64,000 nt of DNA from assembly GCA_020081605.1 (NCBI GenBank), contig JAHREC010000062.1:1116001-1180000 (forward strand). The letters run 5' to 3'. The stretch's first letter is position 1; every line of letters begins with the position of its first letter. The translations under genes and the position numbers were made by a program. Positions 46,516-58,293 of this stretch are shown piece after piece. The stretch comes from Albifimbria verrucaria (taxonomy: Eukaryota; Ascomycota; Sordariomycetes; Hypocreales; Stachybotryaceae). Under the pieces are notes generated by a model. The model did no database searches. It had not been told where the DNA came from and saw only the letters and a list, made by a program, of their open reading frames with translations.

Positions 46516-48445
46516 TCAAATATGATGATTTTCCAACTCTGAAATCGTCTCCCACTCAATTAGCAGGTCAAGTAAGGCCTCATTCTCTTCATGGACAGCT
46601 TCAAACAGGTTTCGAGGTGTCTGGTCATCCTTATTGGTAATGCTCAACATTGCGCCCGCTTCTAAAAGGGCCAGTAACTTAGAGGAAGATGTATCTTCTG
46701 GTTGTGTATCAATGAAATGATGCAACACCGTATTGCCTTTGTTGTCTTGTATATTCACATCACCCCTTTCTGGGTTAACAGAATTGTGAGGTCTCGAAAC
46801 TCCTGGGTCGTAATCATCTCATTCTCCACCAATATGTGTAAACAGGTCTTACCATCCTCGTCTTGGGCTTGTAAGTCTGTGCCTCTCTCTAAAAGTCTCT
46901 CGACCGATTTATAAGAAGTAGCAACTTCGAAGTTTCGGTTTTGTAATAAAATCATGAGACTATCCCTCCCTTGTGCGTTCCTCAGAGTGATATCCAAGCA
47001 ATTGCACAGTCTGTTTACAATCTCGTCATCACGGATTGCTCTGCTGCTCAGCATATTGATGATAACTTCTTTCCATTTTTGTTCGCTCTTCTCATCCTCG
47101 TATTCTTCATCAGTTGGTGGTGGATGATGGCACCAAAGCCATCGCAAGTGCTCATGTATTCGAGAATCTTCGAGGCGTAGAAAAGCACTATGCTGATAGA
47201 TATCGAGCCATTCATCCACTTTGATCTCTTTAGGCAGTCGATCATGGATGAAATTGATAATCTTTATATCAGCTTGGTTCAGGATGAAGGTCCCAAGTCT
47301 TGCAACGTCGATGGTGATACCAGCATCAATGAGTTTTGCAAGGCATTTGATGACATTGTCGCTATCATGTCTCACCGAAGTGCTAGAAAGCAGTTGCCAC
47401 GGCCCTTCGTTCGACTCCTCTCCAATTAATGGATCAGCACCATGCTCCACAAGGCTGGTTATAGTGCTCAATTGAGCTTGACTAGCTGCGATAGCAAGCG
47501 GCGTTTGCCCTCGCTGATTACGGACGTTCACATCAGCTCCTGCTTTAACTAAAGATTCGAAGCGAGTTTTGCAGGAAATATCTCGCCAAGGAGCTGAGCA
47601 CAAAAGAAACAGTGGTGTGATGCCGTTCCCAGTTACAACGTTTGGGTTTGCGCCGGCATTTAGCAATTGACGCGGAATGCTTTCATCATATTGGGCATCC
47701 ATCGCAAGGTGCAGCGCAGTGAGTCCTTGATAATTTTGAACATCGATGTCGCCGCCAATACTATTCAACAGTTCATGTGTTACTCTAGGCAGTTTCTCTC
47801 TGATAGAGACCATGAGAGCTGTACTTTGAAGGTCAACGACTTCCCGGCTGCCGACCTTTCTGAGCAAGAATAATACATTTTGGCTTGCTCCACGCTGGGC
47901 CAGTAACAACGCCATATCTTCTTTGGAGGCATGAATCGCAGCGCTTAAGGGTGTCCATTGCTGAGGAGGATGAAAACGGTCCAGACTATACGTCAAAGCT
48001 TCGATGTCGGCACCATTTTCTAGTAAAAGAGCCACGGCATCACGTCTACCCAGTCTAGCAGCCATGGCCAGTGCTGGCTCTGCCTTTTCATTACCTCTTG
48101 AATCGATATTCCTCCTCTTCTGATCGATGACGGAATGACCACCGTATGCAAGAGAAAGCTTTATGGTTGAAATGCTGTCTCGTAATACTCCCCAGAAGAT
48201 GGCACTGGACCCCCATTTTCATAGTTCTCGAGACTCGAGGTAGATAAGTGGAAACTCTTATCAATATTCCTTTCAGCTGCGTCTTGTGCCATTAAGACAT
48301 CTTTCCGATAGAGGACTTCGTTGGCAGAATCGCGAAATCGCTTAAACTTGGTCAGTCGGCTGAGATCACAAGGATCGAGTCTCCAAAAGAACTCCAACAA
48401 GATCTCATCAGGAAGATCAGTCAATAAGGAAGTCCTTAGAGCCAT
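46516..48445 (-). CDS. F-box / ankyrin-repeat protein
   Basis: ATG 48445 begins with an F-box (LTDLPDEILLEFFWRLDPCDLSRLTKFKRFRDSANEVLY). After a one-base shift near 48175 an ankyrin array follows: ALAMAARLGRRDAVALLLENGADIEAL, TPLSAAIHASKEDMALLL, TALHLAMDAQYD, GITPLFLLCSAP, TPLAIAASQAQLSTITSLVEHGADPL, then a helical linker (DEWLDIYQHSAFLRLEDSRIHEHLRWLW, DEEYEDEKSEQKWKE) and further repeats (DSLMILLQNRNFEVA, TCLHILVENEM, TVLHHFIDTQ). A shift at the C4 run 46763-46766 joins the last repeats, ending at 46516. F-box-ankyrin proteins are a known fungal class of SCF adaptors in which the ankyrins choose the target. The target is unknown. Confidence 0.78.
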
Positions 48446-50507
48446 GTCTGAGGTTTCGTCAACTTATTCGACCCTGATAATAAATAGTGAGGCCAGAAGA
48501 AATGACTATGACGAGTTAGTATGGCTTGATAACTCTGATCATTACTTGCGCCCCTATCCTGTCTTTAAGTCGAATTTGTGACGACCTGAAATTTCAGTCA
48601 AGTTCTTTGTGGCCATCAGTTTTTTTATTAGCTCTTTGATTTCGAATCATTTCTGGCATTTCTTTCAGGGCGAATTCTTTATTTTGTTATGGAGAAAGAA
48701 CTCGACAGCTGAAAGAATTTCATTACAAAGGCTAGTCCAACATGCCCACAGTACCTGTTGGTGCAAGTTAATGCAATGTTGTTTTGTATTGGCCTGTACC
48801 GAATCTCCTTAGTGTTGTTGATCTGAGGTAAACTTCAATTGTAATGTCGCAATTGAAAAGAGATTATGTATAGTCGGCTTCTCTTCTTCTTAGTATGCAA
48901 ACGAAATACCTAATTCACTGTAACTGACGCTGTCAGTTTAAATTTTGCTTATTAAATTCACGCTTTACATTGATGTGCTGCAACGAACATGCTTAATTTC
49001 GGGTGGTGTCAGAGTTGGACGGCACTGGATAAAAATTTAAGAAAGCAACTCAATATAAGTCAAGATCTCAGAATTCTTTGAGCATACAAAGAATTCTGTA
49101 CAGTATCAACTTTTATGGAAAGAGATTACATTTTTACCTGAATAAAGCAAGTAGCACAGATCCATTAGTAGTCTACGTCGATGTGGCTTTGAATTTCAGC
49201 TTTCAGTGTTGTGAAAGTACAGTAACAAAGTCGCGTATCGTAGCAGTTTCAGCACTGTACCATCTCCAGAGAAAATTGCCATCATCATGGCTCGTGCCAA
49301 TTAAACTCCTTTCGCTTGCCAAATTAACCAGTCCAAGTGGTGATCACTTCAAAATAGTCGTAACTGATGTGATGGATGAAGAGCCAAGGCTTTTCCTTTA
49401 CTATACTGCACTACCTCATGGCAAAGTGCAGTATTTCCAATATCTTCTAGATTAGGGGAAAATGGTGTTTTTCTTCATATTGATGCAAAGTACCTGGTAT
49501 AAAAGGAATATAAAGCTTACGCAGCAGAGAGTTTGGAGGAAGATCAGCCTGAAACGCCCAAGGGACTTCCTTTAACTAAATGCTTGGAGTATATGAAGTA
49601 TTTCGGGTTTTAAATGTGAGTAAATTAAGTTTTTATTACAGCACCAAGGGTATTATTTGCGGAATTTGGAGCTTATAGTCTATCATTATGAAGGCTCTCT
49701 GTTCCTGTACTAAATGCACATCAACACGGCTTCTACAACATGAGCAAATGGTGTAGGATTCTGCATATGGACTAGTTTTTGTGTGAGTTGAGAATTCCAA
49801 TCGCAAGTGTGTATACCCAAGCATTTTCAGTGAATTATCACAATACCACGCCTAAACGTGTGTTTGCCAACAAATCATTTACCGTTTTTCTTTTTGAGGA
49901 ATGCGTGGCGAGAGTTATGTTAGTTAATTTCAGTATCTCATTGAATGCGCAAAGGCCACATAGGGGTCGCGAGCTCCACAGCGTCTCAGTCAACCTATCA
50001 GTACATAAAGAAACATAATATCGTTCTGTATGCTGGAACTTCGAACACCAGCCAATTTACTTACTAGCTAATGTCACTGGTTTTTCCCCGGTCTTAATTG
50101 GATCAGATCCATGTCCGATACCTATTGTAAATGTGGCCTTCGAACATTCAATCAGATGAGTCGATTGATCTAAGTGGATAGGCGGCGACTTCTGTGTCCT
50201 TCAACATAATAAGTAACCGAGGTGGCTTAGACCAGTGCTTTATCCTCCAATGGTCTCACCGCTTACTTATAGTGTCGGGAGCATATGGAAGTGGAGGGTG
50301 GTTTCCCAACAATTCGCAATTGCCTTCCATATGGTTGGATGGCCAGCATCAGCCACTCAGCTGCACAAGGCTGGCGGCTCAGGCAGCGACAATCACTCGA
50401 TCACCCCTCCTTGACTTGCGTTATCATGGAAGTCCCTCAGTTTACGATTTGAATAGCGTTTACCTTGTCCTTGATTGTTACATAAGAATAGAGAGGCTCA
50501 AGAAATA
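48446..50507. other. AT-rich, gene-poor gap, 2 kb
   Basis: The largest gap in the window. Long frames (49078-49455, 49779-50018, 50194-50508) have no recognised domain. The segment 48600-49900 is visibly more AT-rich than its surroundings. I find no terminal inverted repeat or target-site duplication. It may be decayed sequence, possibly an old element, but this is not shown. Confidence 0.4.
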
Positions 50508-53500
50508 ATGGCGCGAACCTATCGCCTTCGCGGTGTTCCTCTTAGCTGGGATGCTAACCGTGTGAGGGCTTTCCTGACAGAGAATTACCTTACTGAGCCC
50601 CAATGTGTTTACTCGCTTGCTCGCGAAGTTCATGGCCGTTCACAATCAGCCACGGTTTCTTTCCAAGATATAGTCAGCCCATCGTCTCGACAGATTCAGA
50701 TACCGACCGCGGTTCAACTCGCCCGACCGCAGGTGATAACGATTGATGATGATTTCTATGGCATCACCACCCTATATAGGCCACCTTCTCAAAGCCACAA
50801 AGTCGAGTGAGTCCAGCTATCTGGCACACAATAAGACATTGGACTCAAGATAAACAGCATCATCGCCCTGTCTGGCCTTGGTGGGCATGCCTTTGGATCT
50901 TTCAAACAGAGAGGAGGGAGCACATGTGGATTCGTGACTCGCTCCCGTATGATCTTTTTTAGGCCACAATCAATTATTTGGAGTGGCCTGAGTGATGATC
51001 TATGGCTGTGATTCTATCGTACCGGGAAGCACTAATTTCCAGAATCTCGAAGATCTTGCTATATCCTTCCGCGACTCACTTCTTCCTATCGTCGATACAA
51101 CCGACGCCGTCGCTCCTAGGCCGATTATCATTGCTTACAGCTTAGGTGGTCTTATCCTCAAACAGGTTGGTAATTCTAAATTATCCTTACCTTTAAAATA
51201 GCATTAACTATATAGATGCTTATTTTATTATCCAAATCCGAGGAAGACGAGAACTTAAATCTGCTTAACTTGGTTTATGGTATCGCCTTTTTGGAGTTCC
51301 CCATAATGGTATGGAAATCGGCTCGCTCAAACTCATGGCTGCGGAAGCTCCAAATAGCTCGTTAGTCGAATCTCTTAGCCACGTTAACTCGCAAATACTG
51401 GACATATTGCATCAGGATTTTCATAATGTGTTAGGAGAGAAGGGCGGATCTGAAATTATCTGTTTCTATGAAACCAGTGAATCACCAACAGCCAAGAGGG
51501 TATGACTCCGAACTCAGATCACATGGGAAAACAAGCAGTAACTCTGAACAGAATCTTGATGGCACCTGGAAAATGAACGGCCCCAACGCGGTGCTGGTAA
51601 CCAAATCATCCGCTACGCATGGCCGGCACTGGGAGATTGGGCCAGAGTATATTTGTGCTATAAATCGCCCACACTCGGAGATGGTCAAATTTGGTCCTCA
51701 TGACCATGAATACGAGAAAGTGGTACAACGCCTTCGAAAATTGGCTCAAAGAGCAATTAAGGCACCACGACGGCGTGGACGAAACCAATCTAGCAACACC
51801 GCGGCACCGCAAGATGAGGAGCCCGAAAATGCCTCCAGGATCTGCGCCTATCTGACCCCGCTGATGATAAGCGGCGCATTGAGGCAACCAAAGGAGGACT
51901 TTTCCGCGACGCTTCCAATTGGGTTCTCAAACATGATTATTTCCAACGATGGCAACATGGCGACAATGCTAGGCTACTCTGGATCAAAGGCGATCCGGGT
52001 AAGGGAAGACGATGCTCTTGATTGCTATCGTCGATGAGCTAGAGCGACAGATATCACAGCAAGAGCAGGATTTCCGTCATATGACTACGGTTTCCTACTT
52101 CTTCTGTCAAGGCACCGACAAGGACCTCAACAATGCAACTGCCGTACTAAGAGGCCTAATCTATTCGCTCGCCGTTAAGCGCCCATCACTTGTTTCACAC
52201 CTTCGCAAGAAATATGACCATGCTGGTTCAAAGCTATTTGAAGGTGCGAATGCTGTATTTGCACTTTCAGAGGTGCTAAAGAGCATGCTGAGTGATAAAA
52301 GCATCACGAGGGTCTATCTCGTGATTGACGCGCTCGATGAATGCATGACCGATCAACAACAGCTCCTGAAACTAATAACCGATATGTCTGTGACATTCTC
52401 TCAAGTTAAGTGGGTTGTATCAAGTCGCAATAAGCCCGAAATCGAGCAGCATCTCAATATAGACGGCTCAGGGATGAGGTTGAGTCTTGAAGTAACACAA
52501 AACGCGGAAGAGTCATCTCGTTCTGTGAGTGCCTACATCGATTTCAGGATTTCGCACTTGAAATCGTTGCGGGAAAACCAAGATTTGAGAAATAAAGTGC
52601 GGGATACACTGCACAAAAAGGCGAACGGCACGTTTCTATGGGTTGCTATTGTCATCGAGGAGCTTCGGAACGTGCAACCCTGGCATATAGAAGAAGTGGT
52701 CGAAAAAGTACCCGCTGGTCTAGATGAAATTTTCAAGACAATGATGGCGAAAATGCGGCAAGACCAGAACTGGGAATTGTGTCGGCGTGTCCTTTCAGCC
52801 GCTACGTTAGCATATCGTCCGCTCCACCTCTTCTAACTGCCTGCTGTATCTGGACTGCCAAAGAACATCTCAGACAATACAAAGTATGTGCAAAAGCTTG
52901 TGGCTTTGTGCGGCTCATTCCTCACGGTCCTGGATGATAATTTCGTATACATTATCCATCAATCTGCTAAGGACTTCTTGAAAACGGCAAGCGCTGAGTT
53001 ATTCCCTACTGGTCCCGCAGAAATCCATCGCGCAATAGTATTACAATCACTAGAGGCTATGCAACTCGTACTCAAGCGTGACCTCTATGAGTTGCGTCAT
53101 CCCGGATGCCTTATCGATGAGCTCGAGGAGCCAGAAGTAGATCCGTTAGCCGCTGTACGATATTCTTGCACCTATTGGGTCAACCATTTGTGTGATGGAT
53201 ACGGCATGAATCATCCTGAACATTACTTAGAACAAGTCCGAGAATTCCTTTGCCGATTTTGTCTTTACTGGTTGGAAGCATTAAGCCTCATTTGCCACAT
53301 AGGAGAAGGCGTTCGTTCAATACTAAGACTGGAGAGATTATTGAAAGTAAGTCTTTATTTTATGGTTTGCAGTAACATGAACAAAATTAATAAATATAGG
53401 GAAGATCATCTAATCATAACTTCGTAGATCTTGTTCAGGACTTATGCCGGTTTCTTCTCCACAATAGATGGATCATTGAGAATGCTCCACTTCAAACATA

Positions 53501-54618
53501 TGAATCGGCTCTCGTCTTTAGCCCAACTAATTGCTTGATCCGAAAGATATTTACAAAAGAAGAGCCAAAATGGGTAGTATTAAAACCTAGAATGGATGAT
53601 ACCTGGGATTCTTGTCGACAAACACTCGAGGGCGACCTCGACGCTGGGGCTACGGCCGTATCGTTCGCTCCCGACGGCCGGCTTCTCGCCTCAGCATATA
53701 ACGATGGCACAGTCAAGCTTTGGGACCCAGATACAGGGACGCTCCTCGACACACCTAAGCGCTATGTCCCTTTTGTTCGTGCTATAGCATTTTCTCCTGA
53801 CGGCCAACTTCTCGCCTTGGCATCACTTTACGGCTCTATTGAACTCTGGGATCTAAATATAAGGATGGTACGGCAGACATTTGGGGGCGTGGCGCTTCCG
53901 CTAACTCTATATCGTTCGCTCCTAATAGCCAACTTCTTGCCTCAGGATTTAGAGATGGCACAATCAAGGTCTGGGATTCAGTTACAGGGTGCTCTGCCAG
54001 ATGGTCGAGGGTAATGGCGGTTTAGTTGACTCTATAGCGTTCGCTCCTAACAGCCAAATTCTCGCCTCAGCAACTGATGAAGGCACAGTCAAGCTCTGGG
54101 ATCTAAATATAGAGACACCTTCTCAGGCACTCGAGGACCATAGCGGTCCAGTCTGGGCCACAGCATTCGCTCCTAATAAGCAGTGTTTTGCCTCAGGATC
54201 TGAGGATGGCATAATTAAGCTCTGGGATCTAGGTACAGGCACACTCCTCCAGACGATTAAAACCGATTCTATAGTTGAGGAAGAGCCACCCGATGGACCT
54301 TCCTCATACCTACATATGGTTATCAGCCGTATCATATTGGATGACGAGAGTAAAGTGTCGTCTACAGCGCTATATTCCAGCCCAGAAAGTCGTTCCAACT
54401 ACGCAGTGGGCAGTTATAACTCCTGGATCACTCATTATGGTTCTAATATGCTGTGACTACCACCTGATTATCGGCCTCATTCTTCGGCAATGACACTTCT
54501 AACTACATCATCGGCGACAATGGTCACAGTAATGGCTCTTGGATGTTATTCTGGAAAAGTCATGATTATAGGACTACTAGAGGCGGTGCCGCCAGAGACG
54601 CTTCAGCCTTCGGGTTGA
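50508..54618 (+). pseudogene. NLR-like: alpha/beta hydrolase - NACHT - WD40 (decayed)
   Basis: ATG 50508 begins the same module as the first NLR (YRLRGVPLSWD..., SATVSFQD). An intron at about 50807-50858 follows, then IIALSGLGGHAFGSF, ILIYGCDS-type strand, the elbow AYSLGG (near 51145), FFGVPHNGM (in a shifted frame near 51290) and SATHGRHWEIGPEYICAINRPHSEMVKFGPHDHEY. The NACHT part has Walker A GDPGKG(K)T with a shift at AAGGG (52001-52006), Walker B VIDALDEC (near 52320), and IHQSAKDFL (near 52950). WD40 repeats occupy about 53615-54260, and the tail has PPDYRP and LGCYSGKVMII. Breaks: shifts near 50930, 51290, 51500 and 51842, at the P-loop, and twice in the WD40 region; in-frame TAA at 52834-52836 between YRPLHL and LPAVSGLP; in-frame TGA at 54454-54456, where the family has Trp before LPPDYRP. 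Indels plus two nonsense codons make this the strongest pseudogene of the window. Confidence 0.8.
53615..54260 (+). repeat. About five WD40 repeats, alike in DNA
   Basis: Five units of roughly 126 nt each carry FAP(D/N)xxLLAS...DGT(V/I)KLWD. Their DNA is alike as well: blocks such as tcgttcgctcc, cttctcgcctcag and gctctgggat recur in several units. The units belong to the WD40 end of the NLR. One unit (about 53880-53995) lies out of frame with its neighbours because of two shifts. Confidence 0.75.
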
Positions 54619-55624
54619 AGCTCGTAAACTGCATGACAGAGCCCTTCCACCGTCAAAGCGGGTGGCTGAACGGCTTGACGCAAGCGGGAAGACCTATCAA
54701 AAATAAAAATGATAAATAAATGAAAATAAAATAAAAAGAGGAAAAAGAAAGCCATACAGTACATCGTATGATATTCCATCATTGATTCTTTTAGTTTGGT
54801 ATAGTAATACTACGCTATACAGTACATATAGATGAGATCAAAATCTTGTCAACCCAATGCAGTAGCTCAATACAGATGTGAAGTTGCCCATTATTCTATT
54901 GAGATTGGAGTGGAACCTGTGTATAGTCTTTTCTCTTCGATCCACTAGGGACAACAGTCCATTTGTCACGTAAAATTTGTGCCTGTCTTTTTTTTCTTTC
55001 TCATTCCTCAATACTCTTGTTGAAATACTCTGCTCCTGGTGTATAAATTATCTCACAGTGGGAAGTGTAGTAAAATATTTTACAGTGACCTTGGCTTCTA
55101 TGCTTAACTTCAGATTGAGATTGTTAATCGGGCCTAATATTGGGTGTCTTAGCCGTTGATACAAGTCACATTGGGGCTGTGGCCCAACACCGCACACATG
55201 TGATATATTAGTAATACTGATTGACCATTGAACACCCCATTTCTGGTTTTATATGGGTTTTGGATAGCGATAATGTTAGGTTACCCTTGTGGGCTTCAGA
55301 TGTAGGTCTCAATCAAAGTAGGCCTGCCATATTGGTCTTACATGGAGGATGGCAACGGATGACCGAGATGTTTTTAGATCAGGTATCCCAAACATAAAAA
55401 TGAAGCATCAATAATTACGTAAATACATGGTGAAGTTTATCATGAACAATTTGAATCCTTTTCCATCTGACAATCTATCCATTATCTTTCCAAATTTCTT
55501 GTTTTTAACCAGGAGATTACCCTACCGAGCGGCTCATTCCTCTTCGCTCATCCCATAAGATCTGGTTCTCAGGAATACTGGACTACTCGCATCTTGATCA
55601 TTCTGTTGAAGTACTTTTTATCCG
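54619..55624. other. Intergenic region, 1 kb
   Basis: Strongly AT-rich, with an A-rich tract at about 54700-54750 and a T/C-rich run near 54988-55005. A 60-codon frame (54977-55159) is not convincing. No gene. Confidence 0.45.
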
Positions 55625-56432
55625 ATGTCGGCAAAACCTGGCAACATTGTAGAACGCTTAATGAGTTCGCGTCATACGAACGCTCGGATCTTTGACTATG
55701 CGTGCGTTATCTGTGGAGTTCTTTCGAATGTTTTTGCCTTGATCGGCATAACATCGTCTTCGTTTCTCCCACCGATTTCGCCTTCTTGGCGTGCCGAAAA
55801 AGTGGTAAAGCACTACCAAGAGCACGAGACTGGTATCCAAGCCGGTGCAGCTTTCATTATTCTCGCTGGCCTGTTTTACTTTCCACCAACAGCAGTTATA
55901 TCTGCTCAAATGAGGCGCATACCAAACATGCCTGAGGCCGCCATCACGCTTCAGACGATTGCTGGGGCTGCTGTAGGGATATTCTTCATAGTCGGCGGCA
56001 TAGCATTGGCTCTAGCCGTCTTCCGTGTTGACCGATCAGCTGAAATCATGATTCTTCTCAATGACATGGTCTGGCTCAATTTTATTATGGGCTTCCCGGC
56101 TTATGGAGTTCAAGGCATTGCTGTCGCTTGGGGGCTATCACAGATAAGAGGCCCAAGCCTTGTTTTCCCAAGTTCCTGGCAATCACCCCAATCATTGCAT
56201 TGCCCTTCTTTCTGCTGGTGCTGCTCACGCATGGTTTCAAAACAGGACCATTTGCATGGAATGGGGGTTGTCATTTTGGACACCCACCGTCCTTTACTTT
56301 GGACAGGTGACTATTGAGTATGTAGCTCTCTGGCGTGCAATATCGTCCCAGCCCTACGAAGAACCCACCACTGCGTCTAATGCACATGATGGCTCGCCTG
56401 GGTGCTCATCAATCTCCCAAATTGATACCTAG
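55625..56432 (+). CDS. Multi-pass membrane protein, unknown fungal family
   Basis: ATG 55625. Hydrophobic segments: VICGVLSNVFALIGI, GAAFIILAGLFYFPP, IAGAAVGIFFIVGGIALALAVF, LNDMVWLNFIMGFPAYGVQGIAVAW, then after a shift ITPIIALPFFLLVLLTHGF, and after a second shift FWTPTVLYFGQVTIEYVALW. This gives about six helices with a conserved HYQEHETGIQAGA loop and GPFAWNGG. Both shifts sit at G5 runs (56130-56134, 56263-56267) and look like single extra bases. The layout resembles a common fungal integral-membrane family of unknown role, often annotated only as hypothetical. C-terminal tail polar, stop 56432. No transport motif recognised. Confidence 0.72.
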
Positions 56433-57468
56433 CACTTTTTGGAAGAGTGCTGAATGCTAAAAAATCATATTTCGTTGTGCCCCAGAGGCTATAGGGTCTT
56501 CCGGCCTAATGTGGCCATTACCACTGCCGTGATGCCCATTACGAAGGTTCTTTATGAGATTCTTTTACAAAATTCAACACCTGTAAGAGTAGAACATCAG
56601 ATTCAGGGATTTATTAGCGCCGAAAAAGGAGACCTCATAGGAAAAAATGGGAGTTGGAGAGCGACATGGGACCGGACGTAGCGCTCGAGATTACCAATGC
56701 TTGGATGCACACGTTTTTCAAACACAATGGGATCCGAAACGAGAGCAGCCACCATGTATGGTTGGAAGATTTTTCATTTGTATAGTTCGTAGAGAGTCAG
56801 CAGCTGGATTTACTGAACCGTACTACCACGATCTGTATTATTCATACTGGGGGAAGGGCTCTTTATGTTATACAGTGCCAGGAGGCTCATAGATGCAAAT
56901 TACTCGTTTTATCCACCTGCTACTTTTATTTGCAACAGCCTATGGAGTTGCAGGCAAAGCAATCGAATGATCTTCTCGCGATCACTCGTCATTACGTTTG
57001 TTATGTAAATTATGATGGTGTCCTATTCACCTTCCGCACGAGCAAAAATATTTTCAGGCTTCGTCGTGGTATGGAACTCGACATCATGGTTTTCCTCGCC
57101 AGCAAATGCCATATCTTCCCAAAAAAGATACTCGTACATGTACTTTCCCGGTTGTCTGTCAGTAATCGAGAAATTCTCTATATCATGGAAGGCATTCAAC
57201 TCTGAGAAATGGCATCAGTGTTGTCTAGAACTTGGCTCAGGAAGTTAACCTCAGTTTCAATTATCTTGCGGAACCTAGAAGAGTTTTCATTAAGACCTCG
57301 TTGCCGGTAGCAAGACTGGACTACGACTTAGAGCTGCTTATGAAACCCCATAAATCATGCTGTTGTATTAACAGATGCCCTAGCCTGAAGTCACACTTTC
57401 AACGTGACGATTTAACCTAGGCAATAACCGTTCTTCCCGAAATTCATTCTTGTAGCGTATCAATCCTT
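56433..57468. other. Interval with an unassigned coding-like fragment
   Basis: A short frame at about 56650-56787 reads like real protein (GPDVALEITNAWMHTFFKH, HHVWLEDFSFV) but I recognise no family and could not extend it by introns. Other frames (56930-57205, 57012-57248, 57232-57420) look random. It could be a gene remnant. Confidence 0.35.
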
Positions 57469-58293
57469 TCAAAACTTAAAGGTAGGGATGTTGATTTCAG
57501 ATACAGTCCAAGTCTTGCCTCCATCGGTCGTTTTCATATCTCCCGTTACCCCTTGGCCCTTCCAGTTGGTGCGAATGTAATTCGGGTCGGGACTGTTAAG
57601 AATTATCTTGGTGTCAAGCCACTCTAATCATCGTGTTAGAAAGCTTTATATATACGGAAACTTGGGGCACTCACTATGAGCACCAATAGTGCCGCAGTCC
57701 TGTGCACCACATTCAACTGCACTGCCCCAGCCCATGGCATGGTGGCCCTGGCTCGTAGACAAGGTAGAGACTGCTTTGCCGTTGATAGAGGCAGTTTGGA
57801 TGTATTTCTGTGAGGCATCATCGAATTTATCTACCTATGCGTTAGCATGTAAAGCACTAATTGTGGCTATTGATGTCTAACAGTGCATTGTAATACGATC
57901 GCCAGCCTTGGCAGGAACTGAAGGTCCCTGAACAGGCATCTGAGAGTTTTCTGTAGGCATAGTCAGCACATTAACCCGGCGTCAATTGCACAGGTACGAT
58001 AAACAAACCTCCAGTCTTCACCAGAGTATAGGCGAAGATGTCCCAATTGTTGGAATTCCAGTTATCAGCGATAGACTGAATTAGATCGCCTTTATCAGTC
58101 CCCATGCCAACCCAGAGGAGGCAACACCAGTTGAGCCTTGGGGTGTGTTAGGCAAAACCAAAGTTGACGTTGCCTCGCGAATCCACGACCCAGAACCAAC
58201 AGGTCCAGTACTGAATGCCGGGCCCATGGCGGCTTGGACTGTGCTTACAGCCGCGGTGACAAGCACCAAGACGCACTGATTCAACGATGGCAT
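57469..58293 (-). CDS. Secreted concanavalin-like lectin/glucanase-fold protein
   Basis: ATG 58293 starts a signal peptide (LVLVTAAVSTVQA). The mature protein begins GPAFSTGPVGSGSWIREATSTLVLP, typical of a secreted fungal concanavalin-A-like family related to G1-peptidase/lectin jelly rolls. A one-base shift near 58123 (CTCC/GGG context) is followed by WVGMGTDKGDLIQSI, an intron starting at 58008, GPSVPAKAGDRITMHY, a second intron, then FDDASQKYIQTASINGKAVSTLST, WGSAVECGAQDCGTIGAH, a third intron, and a C-terminal DTKIILNSPDPNY... ending PTFKF at 57469. Likely extracellular; carbohydrate binding is plausible but not shown. No catalytic pair identified. Confidence 0.72.

Noticed and set aside
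49078..49455. 125-codon plus frame in the AT-rich gap
   Set aside because: Considered a transposon remnant, but there is no reverse-transcriptase or transposase motif and no terminal repeats.
6668..54618. Repeat-induced point mutation as the general cause of the broken genes
   Set aside because: RIP makes C-to-T changes, whereas most breaks here are single-base indels in base runs. Only a few nonsense codons would fit RIP.
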